From Streptomyces sp. SCSIO 30461 (GTDB lineage Bacteria > Actinomycetota > Actinomycetes > Streptomycetales > Streptomycetaceae): 64,000 bases of DNA. The DNA lies in assembly GCF_037023745.1 (NCBI RefSeq), contig NZ_CP146101.1, positions 3,836,001 to 3,900,000 on the forward strand, written 5' to 3'. The position numbers and the translations under genes are program-made. This document shows positions 28,667 through 38,066 of this stretch, piece by piece (positions within the stretch are counted from its first letter, which is position 1; every line of letters begins with the position of its first letter). The notes below the pieces were generated by a model. It was not told where the DNA came from. It was given only the letters and a program-made list of their open reading frames with translations, and ran no database searches.

Positions 28667-29988
28667 TTGATCGAAAAATACGTGGTTTCCGCCTGCCACC
28701 TGCGGTGATAGAGCTCAACGAGCTCGGCGGACGGATAACGGACGGGGTCCAGCAGATTGGTAATCAGCCGCCACTGCTCGGTGCGGACGGTGCCATCGGC
28801 CAGGGTGACGGTGAGGGTCGCCTCGATTATGCGCACCGGCAGGACGCCGTAGCCGATGCGGGCGATATAGGAGCCGTCGCCCAGGTGCTCGGCGGGGGTG
28901 GGGACGCGGCGGGCCCCGGAGCGCACCAGGAACCGGGCCCCGCTCTGATGGACGGCATCAAGGAACTCGTTGCCATCGAAGGCCGTGTCGGCGAGTAGGA
29001 GCATTGTCTCGTCCAGGGAGGTCAGAAGCCGCTTGGCGTAGTGGAGTTCGCCCTGGGACTCCGGTCCAAAGGCGGCGGCTATGAGCGCGCGGGTGCCGCA
29101 CTCGACCAGGGTCAGCAGCCGCAGGAGCGGATAGCCGAACTCCAGACCCTCCCCGGCCCGTTTGGGGTAGTGCCAGGTGAGCGTCTCGTCGTCGGGGGTG
29201 TGCAGCAGGGTCCCGTCGACGGCCACCGTGCGCAGGCCCCGCCAGAAGGACCCCTCCTGCCCGGGGCGGGCGACGGGCCCGGCAAGCGTCTCGAACAGAC
29301 GCCGCAGAGGTGCGGCCCCCACCCTGCGCCTGGCCCGCGTCAGCGAGGAGACCGCAGGACGCACCAGGGCCAGCGGGGTCAGGGCGGCAGTCAGTTGGGA
29401 CCACACCGTGCGGTACGAGCGGTGTTCGAACAGCGCGAGAGCGAGCACGAAGTACACCACCACCCGAGAAGGCAGCAGCCGCAGGCGCTTCTCGCGCCGG
29501 CCGGTCTCCTCCAGCACCGCGTCCACCAGCGCGAAGTCCACGACCTGGGTCAACTCCCCCAGATGACCCGGCGCGAACACACCCCGGGCTGTCTCGATCG
29601 TGGACGTGATGACAGACTTCTCCTGCAACGGGACCCCTGACCTTGATCGACTCTCTTCGCCGATCGTTGATCTATCAGGTGGTCCCGTTGCGCTGTTCAG
29701 CAGGACTTGACTTACAACTCAAAGACCAAACGCAACGGTGTTGCCGTAGAACTCGTAACACGATCTTGCTTCGTCTTCGGCTTTTCCCGACCGCGTCCAC
29801 GTGGTCTGCTGGGCAGGGCCTTGATCAAGTTCCTTAATTAAGGATCCGAGCTGTTGGAGATACGCCCAGGTTCGGGAGTGCTCACCCTGGTTCGTCGCGG
29901 ATGGCTCGGGTGGTCTTGGCGAGGTGCTGTCACCTTGACCGGTGGGTGAGATGATCTTCGTGTTGGTCGTGGTGGGGAGGGGCCTGTC

Positions 29989-30734
29989 GTGGAGATCACG
30001 TCGCCGTCGCACAAGGGCCACCGCTACCCGGCGGAGACACGATCCCGACCGCCTGCCGGACCTCGCCGACGTCCTCGACGTGCTGCCTGATCCGCGCCGT
30101 CGACAGGGCCGCCGTCGCCAGCGCGGCCCGATCCTCGCGCTGTGCACGATCGCCGTACTCGCCGGCGCCACCACCCTCGCCGCCGTCGCGCGGCATGCCG
30201 CCTACCTGCCCGACGAGGTCCGTCACCGCCTGGGACTGCGGGCTGCACCACGGGCGACCACGCTCGGCCGGCTCCTGGCACGTCTGGACGGCGACGCAGT
30301 GGACGCGGCGGTGGGAGCACAGCTCGCGACACACTGCAGCCGCCCCAGCCGGCACGAAGGACTGCGTGCGGTCGCCGTCGACGGCAAGAGCCTGCGCGGC
30401 TCGCGCACCGCGGCGGCCAGGGCGGTGCACCTGCTGTCAGCCGCCACCCCACGGCGAACGCGCGACGCTGAACCATCGGCAGGTCGCCGGGAAGAAGGGC
30501 GAGATCAGCGAGTTCGAACCGCTTCTCGCATCGCTCGACCTTGCCGGCCGCACCGTCACGTTCGACGCCCGGCACACCCGGCACGCGCACGCGCAGTTCC
30601 TCGTCGGGGAGAAGAAAGCCCCCTACACCGCGATCGTGAATGACAACCATCCCAAGCTGCACGACTTCCTCAAGTCGCTGTCCTGGAACCAGGTCCCCCT
30701 CGGCCACACCACCCGGGAGAAGGGACACGGTCGT
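29989..30734 (+). pseudogene. ISAs1-family transposase, interrupted by IS256 B
   Basis: From GTG 29989 (VEITSPSHKGHRYPAE) the frame shifts near 30035 into LADVLDVLPDPRRRQGRR, LALCTIAVLAGATTLAAVAR and GLRAVAVDGKSLRGSR (first catalytic Asp). Near 30450 an internal deletion or shift moves it into ATLNHRQVAGKKGEISEFEP, LAGRTVTFDARHTRHAHA (second Asp) and KGHGR. At 30734 it is cut by IS256 B. Across that element, at 36756, the codons continue as DEIR in the same frame, which confirms the insertion point. The C-terminus beyond about 36775 is lost to the IS1182 copy. Confidence 0.85.
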
Positions 30735-30778
30735 GGGTCTATCAGGAATTAGGTGTGATTCGTCTGTTTGGCCTATGA

Positions 30779-30988
30779 GAGGGCGATAAGAGCCAACTAG
30801 CCCTGGTTTGCGTGGCCAGTCGGAGAGCCCGCAGGCGGACTTACCGGACAGAACCCCCTCCAGAGAGGCGGGGAGTCAGCGGTCGAAGCCCGCCGATGAG
30901 GCCCTCCGCGTGGAATCCGCGGCAGGCAGCCCGCCACCGGGTGGAGCGGATCAGCATCAAACGTGGGGAACTGGCTCTTATCGCCCTC
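30779..30988. mobile_element. 210-bp MITE-like element
   Basis: Perfect 16-base terminal inverted repeats GAGGGCGATAAGAGCC (30779-30794) and the inverse (30973-30988), flanked by the 3-base duplication TGA (30776-30778 and 30989-30991). It carries no transposase. The interior is GC-rich, and the minus strand is open but without family character. It lies in the untranslated tail of IS256 B, between the transposase stop and the left terminal repeat. The short duplication and size suggest a non-autonomous relative of an IS5-type element; that affiliation is inference. Confidence 0.8.
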
Positions 30989-33260
30989 TGAGTTGTTCGG
31001 TGGGCTGTTCGGACTACACCCGTCCGGCGGTAAGGCGGCCGTCGAAGAGGACGTCGAACTCGTTGAGGGCGGACTTCCAGCGGTTGTTCCAGCGCTGGCG
31101 GCCGCGGCCGGTGGGGTCGAGGGCGAGGGTGGCCAGGTAGAGGCGCTTGAGGGCGGCCTGCTCGTTGGGGAAGTGCCCGCAGGCCTGGGCCGCGCGCCGG
31201 TAGCGGGCGTTGAGGGACTCGATGGCGTTGGTGGTGTAGACGACTTGGCGGATGGCGTCGGGCAGGCCGAGGAAGGGCACGAATTCGCTCCAGGCCCGCT
31301 GCCAGGAGTCGGCGAGTCGTTGCCGGGCTTCTTCCTCGTTGACGGCGGTGTAGACGGGCTTGAGGTCGCGGGCGACCTCGGCCCAGTCGCGGCGGGAGGC
31401 GTAGCGCAGGCTGGCGCGGATGAGATGGACGACGCAGGTCTGCACGACGGTCTGGGGCCAGACGGTGCTGACCGCGTCAGGCAGGGCACTCAGCCCGTCG
31501 CAGACCAGCATGAGAACGTCGCTCACGCCCAAGGCCGCGGAGTTAAGCGCCGGGGCCGTCCGTCAAGAGGGTGATCTCGCTGTATGCGGCGGATGTGGCA
31601 ACGGGACCTCTGGTAGGTGAGGGATCGACCAAGATCTACTCGCCGAAGAGGTCCCGTTGACCAGCCAGTGTGCCACCACCGTGCCCGAATCCCATGGACG
31701 TGAAGAAGAACTCCTTCTCGCGCCGGGCCACTTGGGAGACCTGACTCGGTATCTTCCCGTTGAACTCGTCGATGCGGTCCTGGAGGAGAGCCGGGTCCTT
31801 GAGCGTCGGCGGCGTCTCCTTCCGTCACGCGTCGGGGTGTACTTCATCCTGGCCCTGTCCCTGTTCCCCGCGCTGGGCTATCTCCGGGTATGGGACAAGC
31901 TGACGGCCGGACTCGCGAGGCGGAACGCAAGCCGGCCGAGCGAGAAGGCCCTTCGTTGTCTGCGACGGCGCCTGGGGCCGGCTCCGCTGAAGGCACTGTT
32001 CGACGTGGTCGCCGGCCCCATCGCGCAGCCCACCACCCCAGGCACCTGCTACCGACGCTGGCGAACCGTCGCCTTCGACGGCTGCAGTGCCATCAAAGTC
32101 CCCGACTGCGAACGGAACCGGGCCTGGCTGGGCAAAGTCCAGGCCCGACTCGGCTGGGCCGGATACCCCATGATGCGCCTGATGACACTGTGCGAGACCG
32201 GCACCCGCGGGCTCCTCGGGGCCGAGTTCGGGCCGACGAATGAGTACGAGGCCGCGTACGCCCGCCGACTGCTGCGGTTGGTGAACGCCACCATGCTCGT
32301 CCTCGCCGACCGCGGCTTCGACGCGGACGACTTCCTGTCCGACACGGCGGCCACCGGCGCGCAGTTCGTCATCCGGATCACCGCCCGACGTCGCCCGGCC
32401 ATCTTGGCGGTGCTACCCGACGGCTCGTACTTGACACGGATGGGCACGCTCAAGCCGCGGGTCATCGACTCGACGATCACCATGAGCACTGCGACCGGAG
32501 AGACGCTCTGTGAGCAGTACCGCATCGCCACCACGCTGCTGGATCACCGCCGCGATCCGGCCGAAACCCTGGTCGGGCTCTATCACGAACGGTGGGGTGC
32601 GACACGAAGTCGCACGAGATTGAGTGAACTACCTGATCGGAGGATCGACTTGATGTCGACAGCGTAGTTCCGGGCCAGTGCTCAAGGCCCGTCCCCACTT
32701 CGACATGCGTCGCCGGTAACGGCGGGGTGTGGAGCTCGAAGGAGAAGCCCAAGGGCCCCCGTGCCATCCGGGGATTACAGGCAAGGGGAAGACCGGACGG
32801 GTGAACGCAAGTGAACCCCTGATGATGCTTCGTGATCGTGGGCCCCGCCGATGGACTGCTCCAGCGGGGTGCAGGACTGGTCGCTGAGAAGCGGCAGGCG
32901 CCGGCTGAAGACCCAACGTCAGCCGGGAGAGCATCGCCGTCCCGGAGTTTAGGGGGCACCCACCCCGGTCGTATCTCACTCGTGTGGAACGTGGAAACCC
33001 CGCTGGGGTCCGGACGCGACAGCGTCCGGTCAGCCGACCGTAAGGAAGGCCCAACTCCCCAGCGGGCACAGGATGACCCAAGAAGCCAACGCCGGTCGCC
33101 GAAAGGCAGCGGGAAACCGGGGCAGATGACCAGCGCCTCCGCTGGTCGCCTCGCATAACCGGCCGGATACGGGCTCAGCCCGGACCCGCAAGGGTGCTGA
33201 CGTGGGTCAGGTGGGCCTGTGAGGACCGGATGACCATCAACGCTGAAACCGAAGGGCAAG

Positions 33261-35033
33261 TTGGACACCGTGGCGACAACATCTCCCGTGGCGGACACCG
33301 TCCAGGACGACAGTGCCGTCACGGCGAACGGACCTGAGGACGACATCACCGACTGGCAGTCGATCGACTGGCAGGGCGCGGAGAACGAAGTACGGCGGCT
33401 GAGGCAGCGGATCTTCACGGCATCGCAGGCAGGGGACCTCAAGAAGGTCCGCAATCTCCAGAAACTAATGCTCCGCTCCCGCTCCAACACGCTGGTGAGC
33501 GTGCGGCGGGTGACGGAGATCAACGCTGGCCGCAAGACGGCAGGGATCGACGGCCGGGTTGTCCTGCTGCCCCAGGGGAAGGCCGAACTGGCCGACTGGA
33601 TGCAGCACCGGGCAGCGCCGTGGAGACCCTTGCCCGTCAGGCGGGTCTATATCCCCAAGGCCAATGGCCGTCAGCGCGGCCTCGGAATTCCCGTGATCAT
33701 CGACCGGTGTCTTCAAGCCGTGACGCTGAACGCGCTGGAACCCGAGTGGGAGGCACGGTTCGAGCCGAGATCCTATGGATTTCGTCCCGGCCGTGGCTGC
33801 CACGACGCGATCGGAGCGATCTTCCTGGCCGCCAAGGGCAAGAGCCCGAAGCGCCAGTGGGTCCTTGACGCAGACCTGGCAGCGGCGTTCGACCGCATCG
33901 ATCACGACCGCCTCATGGCCTCGATCGGACAGTTCCCCGCCCGGGGGCTGGTCGAGCAGTGGCTCAAGGCGGGAGTACTCGACCGCGGCGTTCTCGCCCC
34001 GACCGAGGAGGGGGTTCCGCAAGGCGGGATCATCTCCCCGGCGCTGATGAACGTGGCCTTGCACGGGATGGAAGAGGCTGCCGGAGTCCACTACCGGCTC
34101 ACCGGCCCACGGGCTGGTGAACTGGCAGTCGGCTCGCCGACTCTGGTCAGGTACGCCGACGACCTGGTGGTGCTCTGTCACAGTCGTGACGAGGCGCAAC
34201 AGGTCAAGGAGCGGCTCGCCCGGTGGCTCAGGCCCCGGGGTCTGGCCTTCAACGAGGACAAGACGCGCATCGCGCACCTCGACGAGGGCTGCGACTTCCT
34301 GGGCTTCACCGTCCGCCGCTACCACGGCATGCTGCTGATCAAGCCGAGCAAGGCATCCGTGCGACGGATCCGGGCACGGCTCGCCGCCGAGGTGCTGGCC
34401 CTTCGGGGGCAGAACGCGGCGGCGATGATCGCCAAGCTCAACCCGATCATCCGGGGCTGGGCTGCCTACTTTCGGGGAGTGGTCTCCAGTGAGGTGTTCG
34501 CCTCGCTGGACAACCATGTGTGGAGGCTGGTCTACAAGTGGGCCCGCCACACACACCCGAACAAGCCGAACGGCTGGGTGACCTCCCGGTATTTCGGCCG
34601 GTTCAACGAGTCCCGGCAGGACCGGTGGGTGTTCGGTGACCGCGAGAGCGGCCGCTACCTCACCAAATTCGCCTGGACCAGGATCGTCAGACATCAACTC
34701 GTCGTCAAAGGGGCGTCCGTGGACGACCCGGCGCTGACCGAGTACTGGGCCTCGCGGCGACGCAGGAACAAGCCCCCGCTCAGCACGCGCCTGCTGAGTC
34801 TGCTCCAAGGACAGCACGGCCGGTGCCCGCTCTGCGGAACGCTTCTCCTGCACGCCGACCAGCAGCCGCAGAGCCCCCAGGAATGGGAGCAGTGGCTGCG
34901 GGCGATCCGGACGGCGGTACGCGCAAACGCGCTCACCGCCGAAGCGGACGGAAGCCAGTCCGACGATCCCGTCGCCTTCCGACTCACCCACGTTCACTGC
35001 CACCGCTGGCGCGGCGGCAGTGAACCACGCTGA
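33261..35033 (+). CDS. ltrA: Group II intron reverse transcriptase-maturase with HNH domain
   Basis: A 590-residue intron-encoded protein that reverse-transcribes and assists splicing of its own intron. The N-terminal region is acidic, then WQGAENEVRRLRQRIFTASQ leads into the RT domain: RVYIPKANGRQRGLGIP, SYGFRPGRGCHDAI, ADLAAAFDRIDHDRLM, GVPQGGIISPALMNVALHGM and the catalytic LVRYADDLVVL. A maturase X/thumb region follows (LNPIIRGWAAYFRGV, NGWVTSRYFGRFNESRQDRW), and then an HNH-type endonuclease end (CPLCGTLLLHAD ... HVHCHRWRGGSEP). The start is TTG 33261; an internal GTG at 33270 is an alternative. It is a single open frame with no lesions. Confidence 0.93.
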   Translation: MDTVATTSPVADTVQDDSAVTANGPEDDITDWQSIDWQGAENEVRRLRQRIFTASQAGDLKKVRNLQKLMLRSRSNTLVSVRRVTEINAGRKTAGIDGRVVLLPQGKAELADWMQHRAAPWRPLPVRRVYIPKANGRQRGLGIPVIIDRCLQAVTLNALEPEWEARFEPRSYGFRPGRGCHDAIGAIFLAAKGKSPKRQWVLDADLAAAFDRIDHDRLMASIGQFPARGLVEQWLKAGVLDRGVLAPTEEGVPQGGIISPALMNVALHGMEEAAGVHYRLTGPRAGELAVGSPTLVRYADDLVVLCHSRDEAQQVKERLARWLRPRGLAFNEDKTRIAHLDEGCDFLGFTVRRYHGMLLIKPSKASVRRIRARLAAEVLALRGQNAAAMIAKLNPIIRGWAAYFRGVVSSEVFASLDNHVWRLVYKWARHTHPNKPNGWVTSRYFGRFNESRQDRWVFGDRESGRYLTKFAWTRIVRHQLVVKGASVDDPALTEYWASRRRRNKPPLSTRLLSLLQGQHGRCPLCGTLLLHADQQPQSPQEWEQWLRAIRTAVRANALTAEADGSQSDDPVAFRLTHVHCHRWRGGSEPR

Positions 35034-35073
35034 CCAGCCATTCTGGCTGCCCGTGGGCCTTCAGGGCCTGCTT

Positions 35074-35107
35074 GAGCCGGATGCGGTTAACGCCGCCCGT
35101 CCGGTTC
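35074..35107 (+). ncRNA. Group II intron domain V
   Basis: The 34-base catalytic hairpin of the intron: the two strands GAGCCGGATGCGG and CCGCCCGTCCGGTTC pair around a TTAACG loop, with the AGC catalytic triad at 35075-35077 and the two-base CG bulge on the 3' strand. It lies 41 bases after the maturase stop codon, the expected place. Confidence 0.88.
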
Positions 35108-36793
35108 TGAGGGGGGTGCGGCGCAGCAATGCGCCGCACCTACCCGACAACACGAATCGGCCTATTACGCGCTTCGGTACACGCTGCAGCACGGACTCGT
35201 GCTGCGCTCACAGGATCCCGCGGGCCTGGAACAGGAACTGTGGGCCCAGCTGACCATCTACCAGATCCTGCGGACGGCCATGGCGACGCCGTGGAGTCCC
35301 GCCCCGGGACCGACCCGGACCGCGCCAGCTTCACCATCGCCTTGGAGACAGCCCGCGACCAGCTCGTCCTCGCCAGAGCCGACGACCAACTCACCGGACA
35401 GAGCCTGCTGGTCGGCCGGATCGGAACGGCCCTGCTCATGGGGCTGCTTCCACCACGGCGCCTTCGTACCAGCGCACGCGCCGTGAAGGCGGGACGCAAC
35501 CGATATCCCACCAGACCTGCCGAACTCAGACCACGACAGAGCAGGAAGATCACCGCACTGACCGTGGCTCTCCGCTCCGCACCCGCATGTCCACCCGAAC
35601 CGCCGGAGAGGCAACCTGAGGACCTACGCAAGGCAGTCGCGGGCATCCGCCCCATGGGAGCCGGCAACAGGAACAGAGTCTTCCATCTCATGGCTGCCGA
35701 TCCCGAACGCGCCTGGCGCCCACGAGAAGTCACCCTCGCGCTGGGTATCCACAGCACGAGGAGCTTCGCAACCCAGATGAGCCAGTGGGCCGCCGAGGGC
35801 CTGCTCAAGAAGATCGCCTACGGGACATACACACTCGCCGACGCATGGAAGACGACCCTCTTGACGGACGGTCCCGGCGCTTAACTCCGCGGCCTTGCGC
35901 TCACGCCGCGGTTCTTGATCCCGGTCAGGACGGTCTGCCAGTACTTGGCGCCCTCCCCGCCGTTCCCGGCCCACAGGCCGAGGATCTCGCGGTAGCCGTC
36001 GGCGGTGACCGCAACGGCCACGTAGATCGGCCGGTTGGCGACGTGACCATCCCTGATCTTGACGTGGACGGCGTCGATGAAGACGACCGGATCGAGCGGG
36101 CGGGTGCGCCACTCCGCCATCGACTCCAGGGCCTGTCGGTGATCGTGGAGATGGTCTCCTTCGTCGTCGTCATCCCGTAGGTCTGGGCGAGGTGGGAGAC
36201 GATCTCGCCGGAGGTCAGGCCCTTGGCGGTCAGCGAGATCACCAGATCGTCCAGCGCGCCGGTGCGGCGGGCGTACACGGGCAGCATCCGGGGCCGGAAG
36301 GTGCCCAGCCTGTCTCTGGGGATCTGCACCGTCACGGCACCGACCTCCGTCATGACCTTCTTGGTCCGGTAGCCGTTGCGCATGTTGCCGCCCGAGCGGG
36401 ACCCTCGCCCACCGCTCCGGCCGGCCTCGGTGGCCAGGTGCTCGTCCATTTCGGCTTCCAGGGCGGCCTGCATCAGGTGCTGGGCCAGCTCGGGCAGCAG
36501 CCCGCCCTCGCCCATCAGCCGCAGCCCTTCCCCGCGGACCTTCTCGGCCGCGAGCGCGGCCAGCTCCTCCAGCAGCTCGCTGGACAGACCGTTCTGAGAC
36601 ACCGGCATCGACTTCACGTCGGCACCCTGAACACTGCTGTCAGCCACGGCAAGCGACACGCTGCCGGAGGTCTCGATCCGGTGATCCATCGTCGTACTCA
36701 TCAGGTGACTCCTTCGTGGAGGCTCACACCTGATTCATGACACTCCCACGGTCGTGACGAGATCCGCGACTCTGCTGCGCAATTCGTGGCGGG

Positions 36794-38066
36794 TCACGCG
36801 GTGAGCTGGTAGGCGAGGCGTTCGAGTCGGCTGGAGCGGGTGCGCCGGAGAGGGCTGTCGGTCCAGTACGCGTCGAGTCGGATCACGTTGATCGCGGTGG
36901 CGGAGAAGGCGTGCTGGAGGCGGACTTTCGGCAGGCCACGGTAGCGGGCCTGGCGGATGTCGGTGATGTCGAGGGCCTGGTTGATGGTGCCCTCGACGCC
37001 TGCCCGCAGGGCGTATTTGTTCTTCCAGGTGTTGGTCTGCTGCTCGGCGCGGGCCCGGGCGAGGTTCTCGTGAAGTTCCTGGGGTCTGAGGGTGAGCATG
37101 CGGCGCCCGGGTTTCGAGGTGGTGCACTGCTGTTGGAAGGGGCAGTCGCGGCAGGTCAGGACGCTGAAGGTGATGACGATGGCGTCCTTGCCGTGCTGTT
37201 TGACGGGGTTCCAGTGGGAGCTGGTCTTCCCGGCGGGGCAGCGGACCTGGCGGGCCTTCCAGTCGATGGTGAAGGCGTTCTTGGCGAAGCCTTCCGCGGC
37301 CTTGGCCTGCGCGGAGTGGTCCAGAAGGACCGGGGTGACCATGCGGATACCGTCCTTCATGGCCTTGGTGATCAGGTCGGCCGACGGGTAGCCGGAATCG
37401 AGGTAGTGCTCGGCCGGCTTCACGCCGTGCCCGGCGAGCTTGCGCTGGATCGGCGCGGTCGCCTTCACACCCGGCACGGTCGCGTCGGTCGTGTGCACGT
37501 CGGTAATCAGATTCGGCTGCACCCCTGCTCCTGCTACCGCTTCGGCTTCGGCTTCGGCTTCGGCTTCGGGGAGTGTGCCGCATGTTTCGGTGAGGTGGAC
37601 CTTGTAGCCCAGCCAAAACAGGTCTTCGCCTTTGGCAGCCCAGCGTGCGTCGGTGTCGTAGGGGGAGGCCAGGCGGAGTTGGCCGGGCGGGACGCCGTCG
37701 TCGGCGTCCCGCTTCCTGATCACCTGCCGTCCCCGCGTGTCGCTGCGGATGGTGTAGGTCTGCACGAGGACCTGCCGCAGCAGGCCCACGGCCTCGATCT
37801 CACGGATCCATACCGGGGTATCGGCGGCCCAGGCCGCCCGGCATAAAGCGAGGGCGTCCTGACCGAAGACCTGGGCGAGGCGGTCGCGCTTGGTCTGCGA
37901 GGACGGCATCCGCCAGCCATCCACCCGGGGCCCGTACCGCTGGGCGAACCCCGCCACATCGATCCGGCCGGCCAGCCACGACGGCGCCGCAGTCGCGAGG
38001 GCCTCCAGGGCCGCCCGCACGCTCTCCCCTGCCAGCTCAAGACGGTTCAAGTCCCGCACCGCACTG
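36794..38066 (-). pseudogene. IS1182-family transposase B, N-terminally truncated
   Basis: It encodes SAVRDLNRLELAGESVRAAL, ASPYDTDARWAAKGEDLFWL, TTDATVPGVKATAPIQRKL, HYLDSGYPSADLITKAMKDG, the Cys-rich insert (CRDCPFQQQC) and KYALRAGVEGTINQALDITD with the catalytic Glu, stopping at 36794. Unlike copies A and C it reads through this region without a frameshift. It contains an unusual run of Glu-Ala repeats near 37555. About 150 N-terminal residues are lost at the IS630 left end (38067). Its right neighbour is therefore not its own start. Confidence 0.85.

Larger units (their letters stand above)
26515..29628 (-). pseudogene. IS4-family transposase split by IS1380
   Basis: The N-terminal part, from TTG 29628 to 28667, carries GLRTVAVDGTLLHTPDDET (first Asp), TMLLLADTAFDGNEFL (second Asp) and ELYHRRWQAETTYFSI (near the Glu). 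The C-terminal part (26951-26515) continues KATMLDGRVLRSRSTDGLDQ. Joining the two through the 4-base duplication TCAA restores a single frame of 464 residues, so the inserted IS1380 is the only lesion seen. Downstream GTPIDLVGTIGHAALSDLLP and a basic tail complete the protein. Confidence 0.88.
26502..29743 (-). mobile_element. IS4-family element B, carrying an IS1380
   Basis: The ends are CAACACCGTTGCGTT (from 26502) and its inverse (to 29743). The target duplication CCGTAGAACT is perfect at 26492-26501 and 29744-29753. Removing the inner IS1380 (26952-28666) leaves an element of about 1.5 kb, the usual size. The left copy of the duplication includes the stop codon of the DUF4239-like gene. 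Confidence 0.92.
32597..35148 (+). mobile_element. Complete group II intron with maturase ORF
   Basis: A 2552-base retroelement. The 5' boundary is GTGCGAC at 32597 directly after exon codon HERW plus one base. The 3' boundary is CCGAC at 35148, after which the host transposase frame resumes exactly. Domain V is recognisable at 35074-35107, beginning GAGCCGGATGCGG and ending GTCCGGTTC, and domain VI (about 35111-35145) is a long GGTGCGGCGCA hairpin with a candidate branch-point A at 35142. The ~660 bases before the ORF would form domains I-III. The ORF lies in domain IV. All visible parts are intact, so splicing and mobility are plausible. Confidence 0.93.
31657..35884 (+). pseudogene. IS4-family transposase A, interrupted by group II intron and frameshifted
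   Basis: Exon 1 (from TTG 31657) encodes ELLLAPGHLGDLTRYLPVEL, WRTVAFDGCSAIKVPDCERN (first Asp), ATMLVLADRGFDADDFL (second Asp) and VGLYHERW. Exon 2 resumes at 35149 as EHESAYYALRYTLQHG, where the Glu codon is split G/AA by the intron. Near 35285 one base is missing (TAMATP against the expected TAMATAVES), and the rest (RPGTDPDRASFTIALETARD ... ADAWKTTLL) is in the next frame to 35884. The intron could splice cleanly, but the single-base deletion would still end the protein early. Confidence 0.85.
31530..35897 (+). mobile_element. IS4-family element A, carrying a group II intron
   Basis: Terminal inverted repeats of about 41 bases with one mismatch begin CAAGGCCGCGGAGTTAAGCG at both ends. 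The target duplication is a perfect CGCTCACGCC (31520-31529 and 35898-35907). Its transposase gene is interrupted by the intron at 32597-35148, and without the intron the element is about 1.8 kb. It is a different IS4 lineage from copy B: the ends and protein C-terminus differ. Confidence 0.92.
31014..36701 (-). pseudogene. IS256-family transposase B, split by IS4 A and frameshifted
   Basis: The N-terminal part starts at ATG 36701 (MSTTMDHRIETSGSVSLAVA) and continues through MRNGYRTKKVMTEVG and AKGLTSGEIVSHLAQTYGM. A one-base loss near 36130 shifts the frame, after which DPVVFIDAVHVKIRDGHVAN (first Asp) is readable down to 35908. The C-terminal part, 31529-31014, has VLMLVCDGLSALPDAVSTVW (second Asp), CVVHLIRASLRYASRRDW and YTTNAIESLNARYRR (Glu). 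The IS4 insertion at a CGCTCACGCC duplication separates them. The frameshift means it would be dead even without the insertion. Confidence 0.88.
30735..36747 (-). mobile_element. IS256-family element B (host of nested elements)
   Basis: The inverted ends begin GGGTCTATCAGGAATTAGG at 30735 and GGGAGTGTCATGAATCAGG read inward from 36747, both followed by TGTGA. A perfect 8-base target duplication ACGGTCGT flanks it (30727-30734 and 36748-36755), inside an ISAs1 transposase gene. It contains an IS4 (31530-35897), which contains a group II intron, and separately a MITE-like element (30779-30988). Without these it would be about 1.4 kb. Confidence 0.92.

Noticed and set aside
29831..29842. CCTTAATTAAGG palindrome after IS4 B as an element end or terminator
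   Set aside because: Only a 12-base AT-centred palindrome with no loop. It does not match any insertion-sequence end here.
30797..31489. A 230-codon minus-strand frame rich in Ser and Pro
   Set aside because: It runs across the MITE-like element and is a shadow of the IS256 transposase end, with no coding character of its own.
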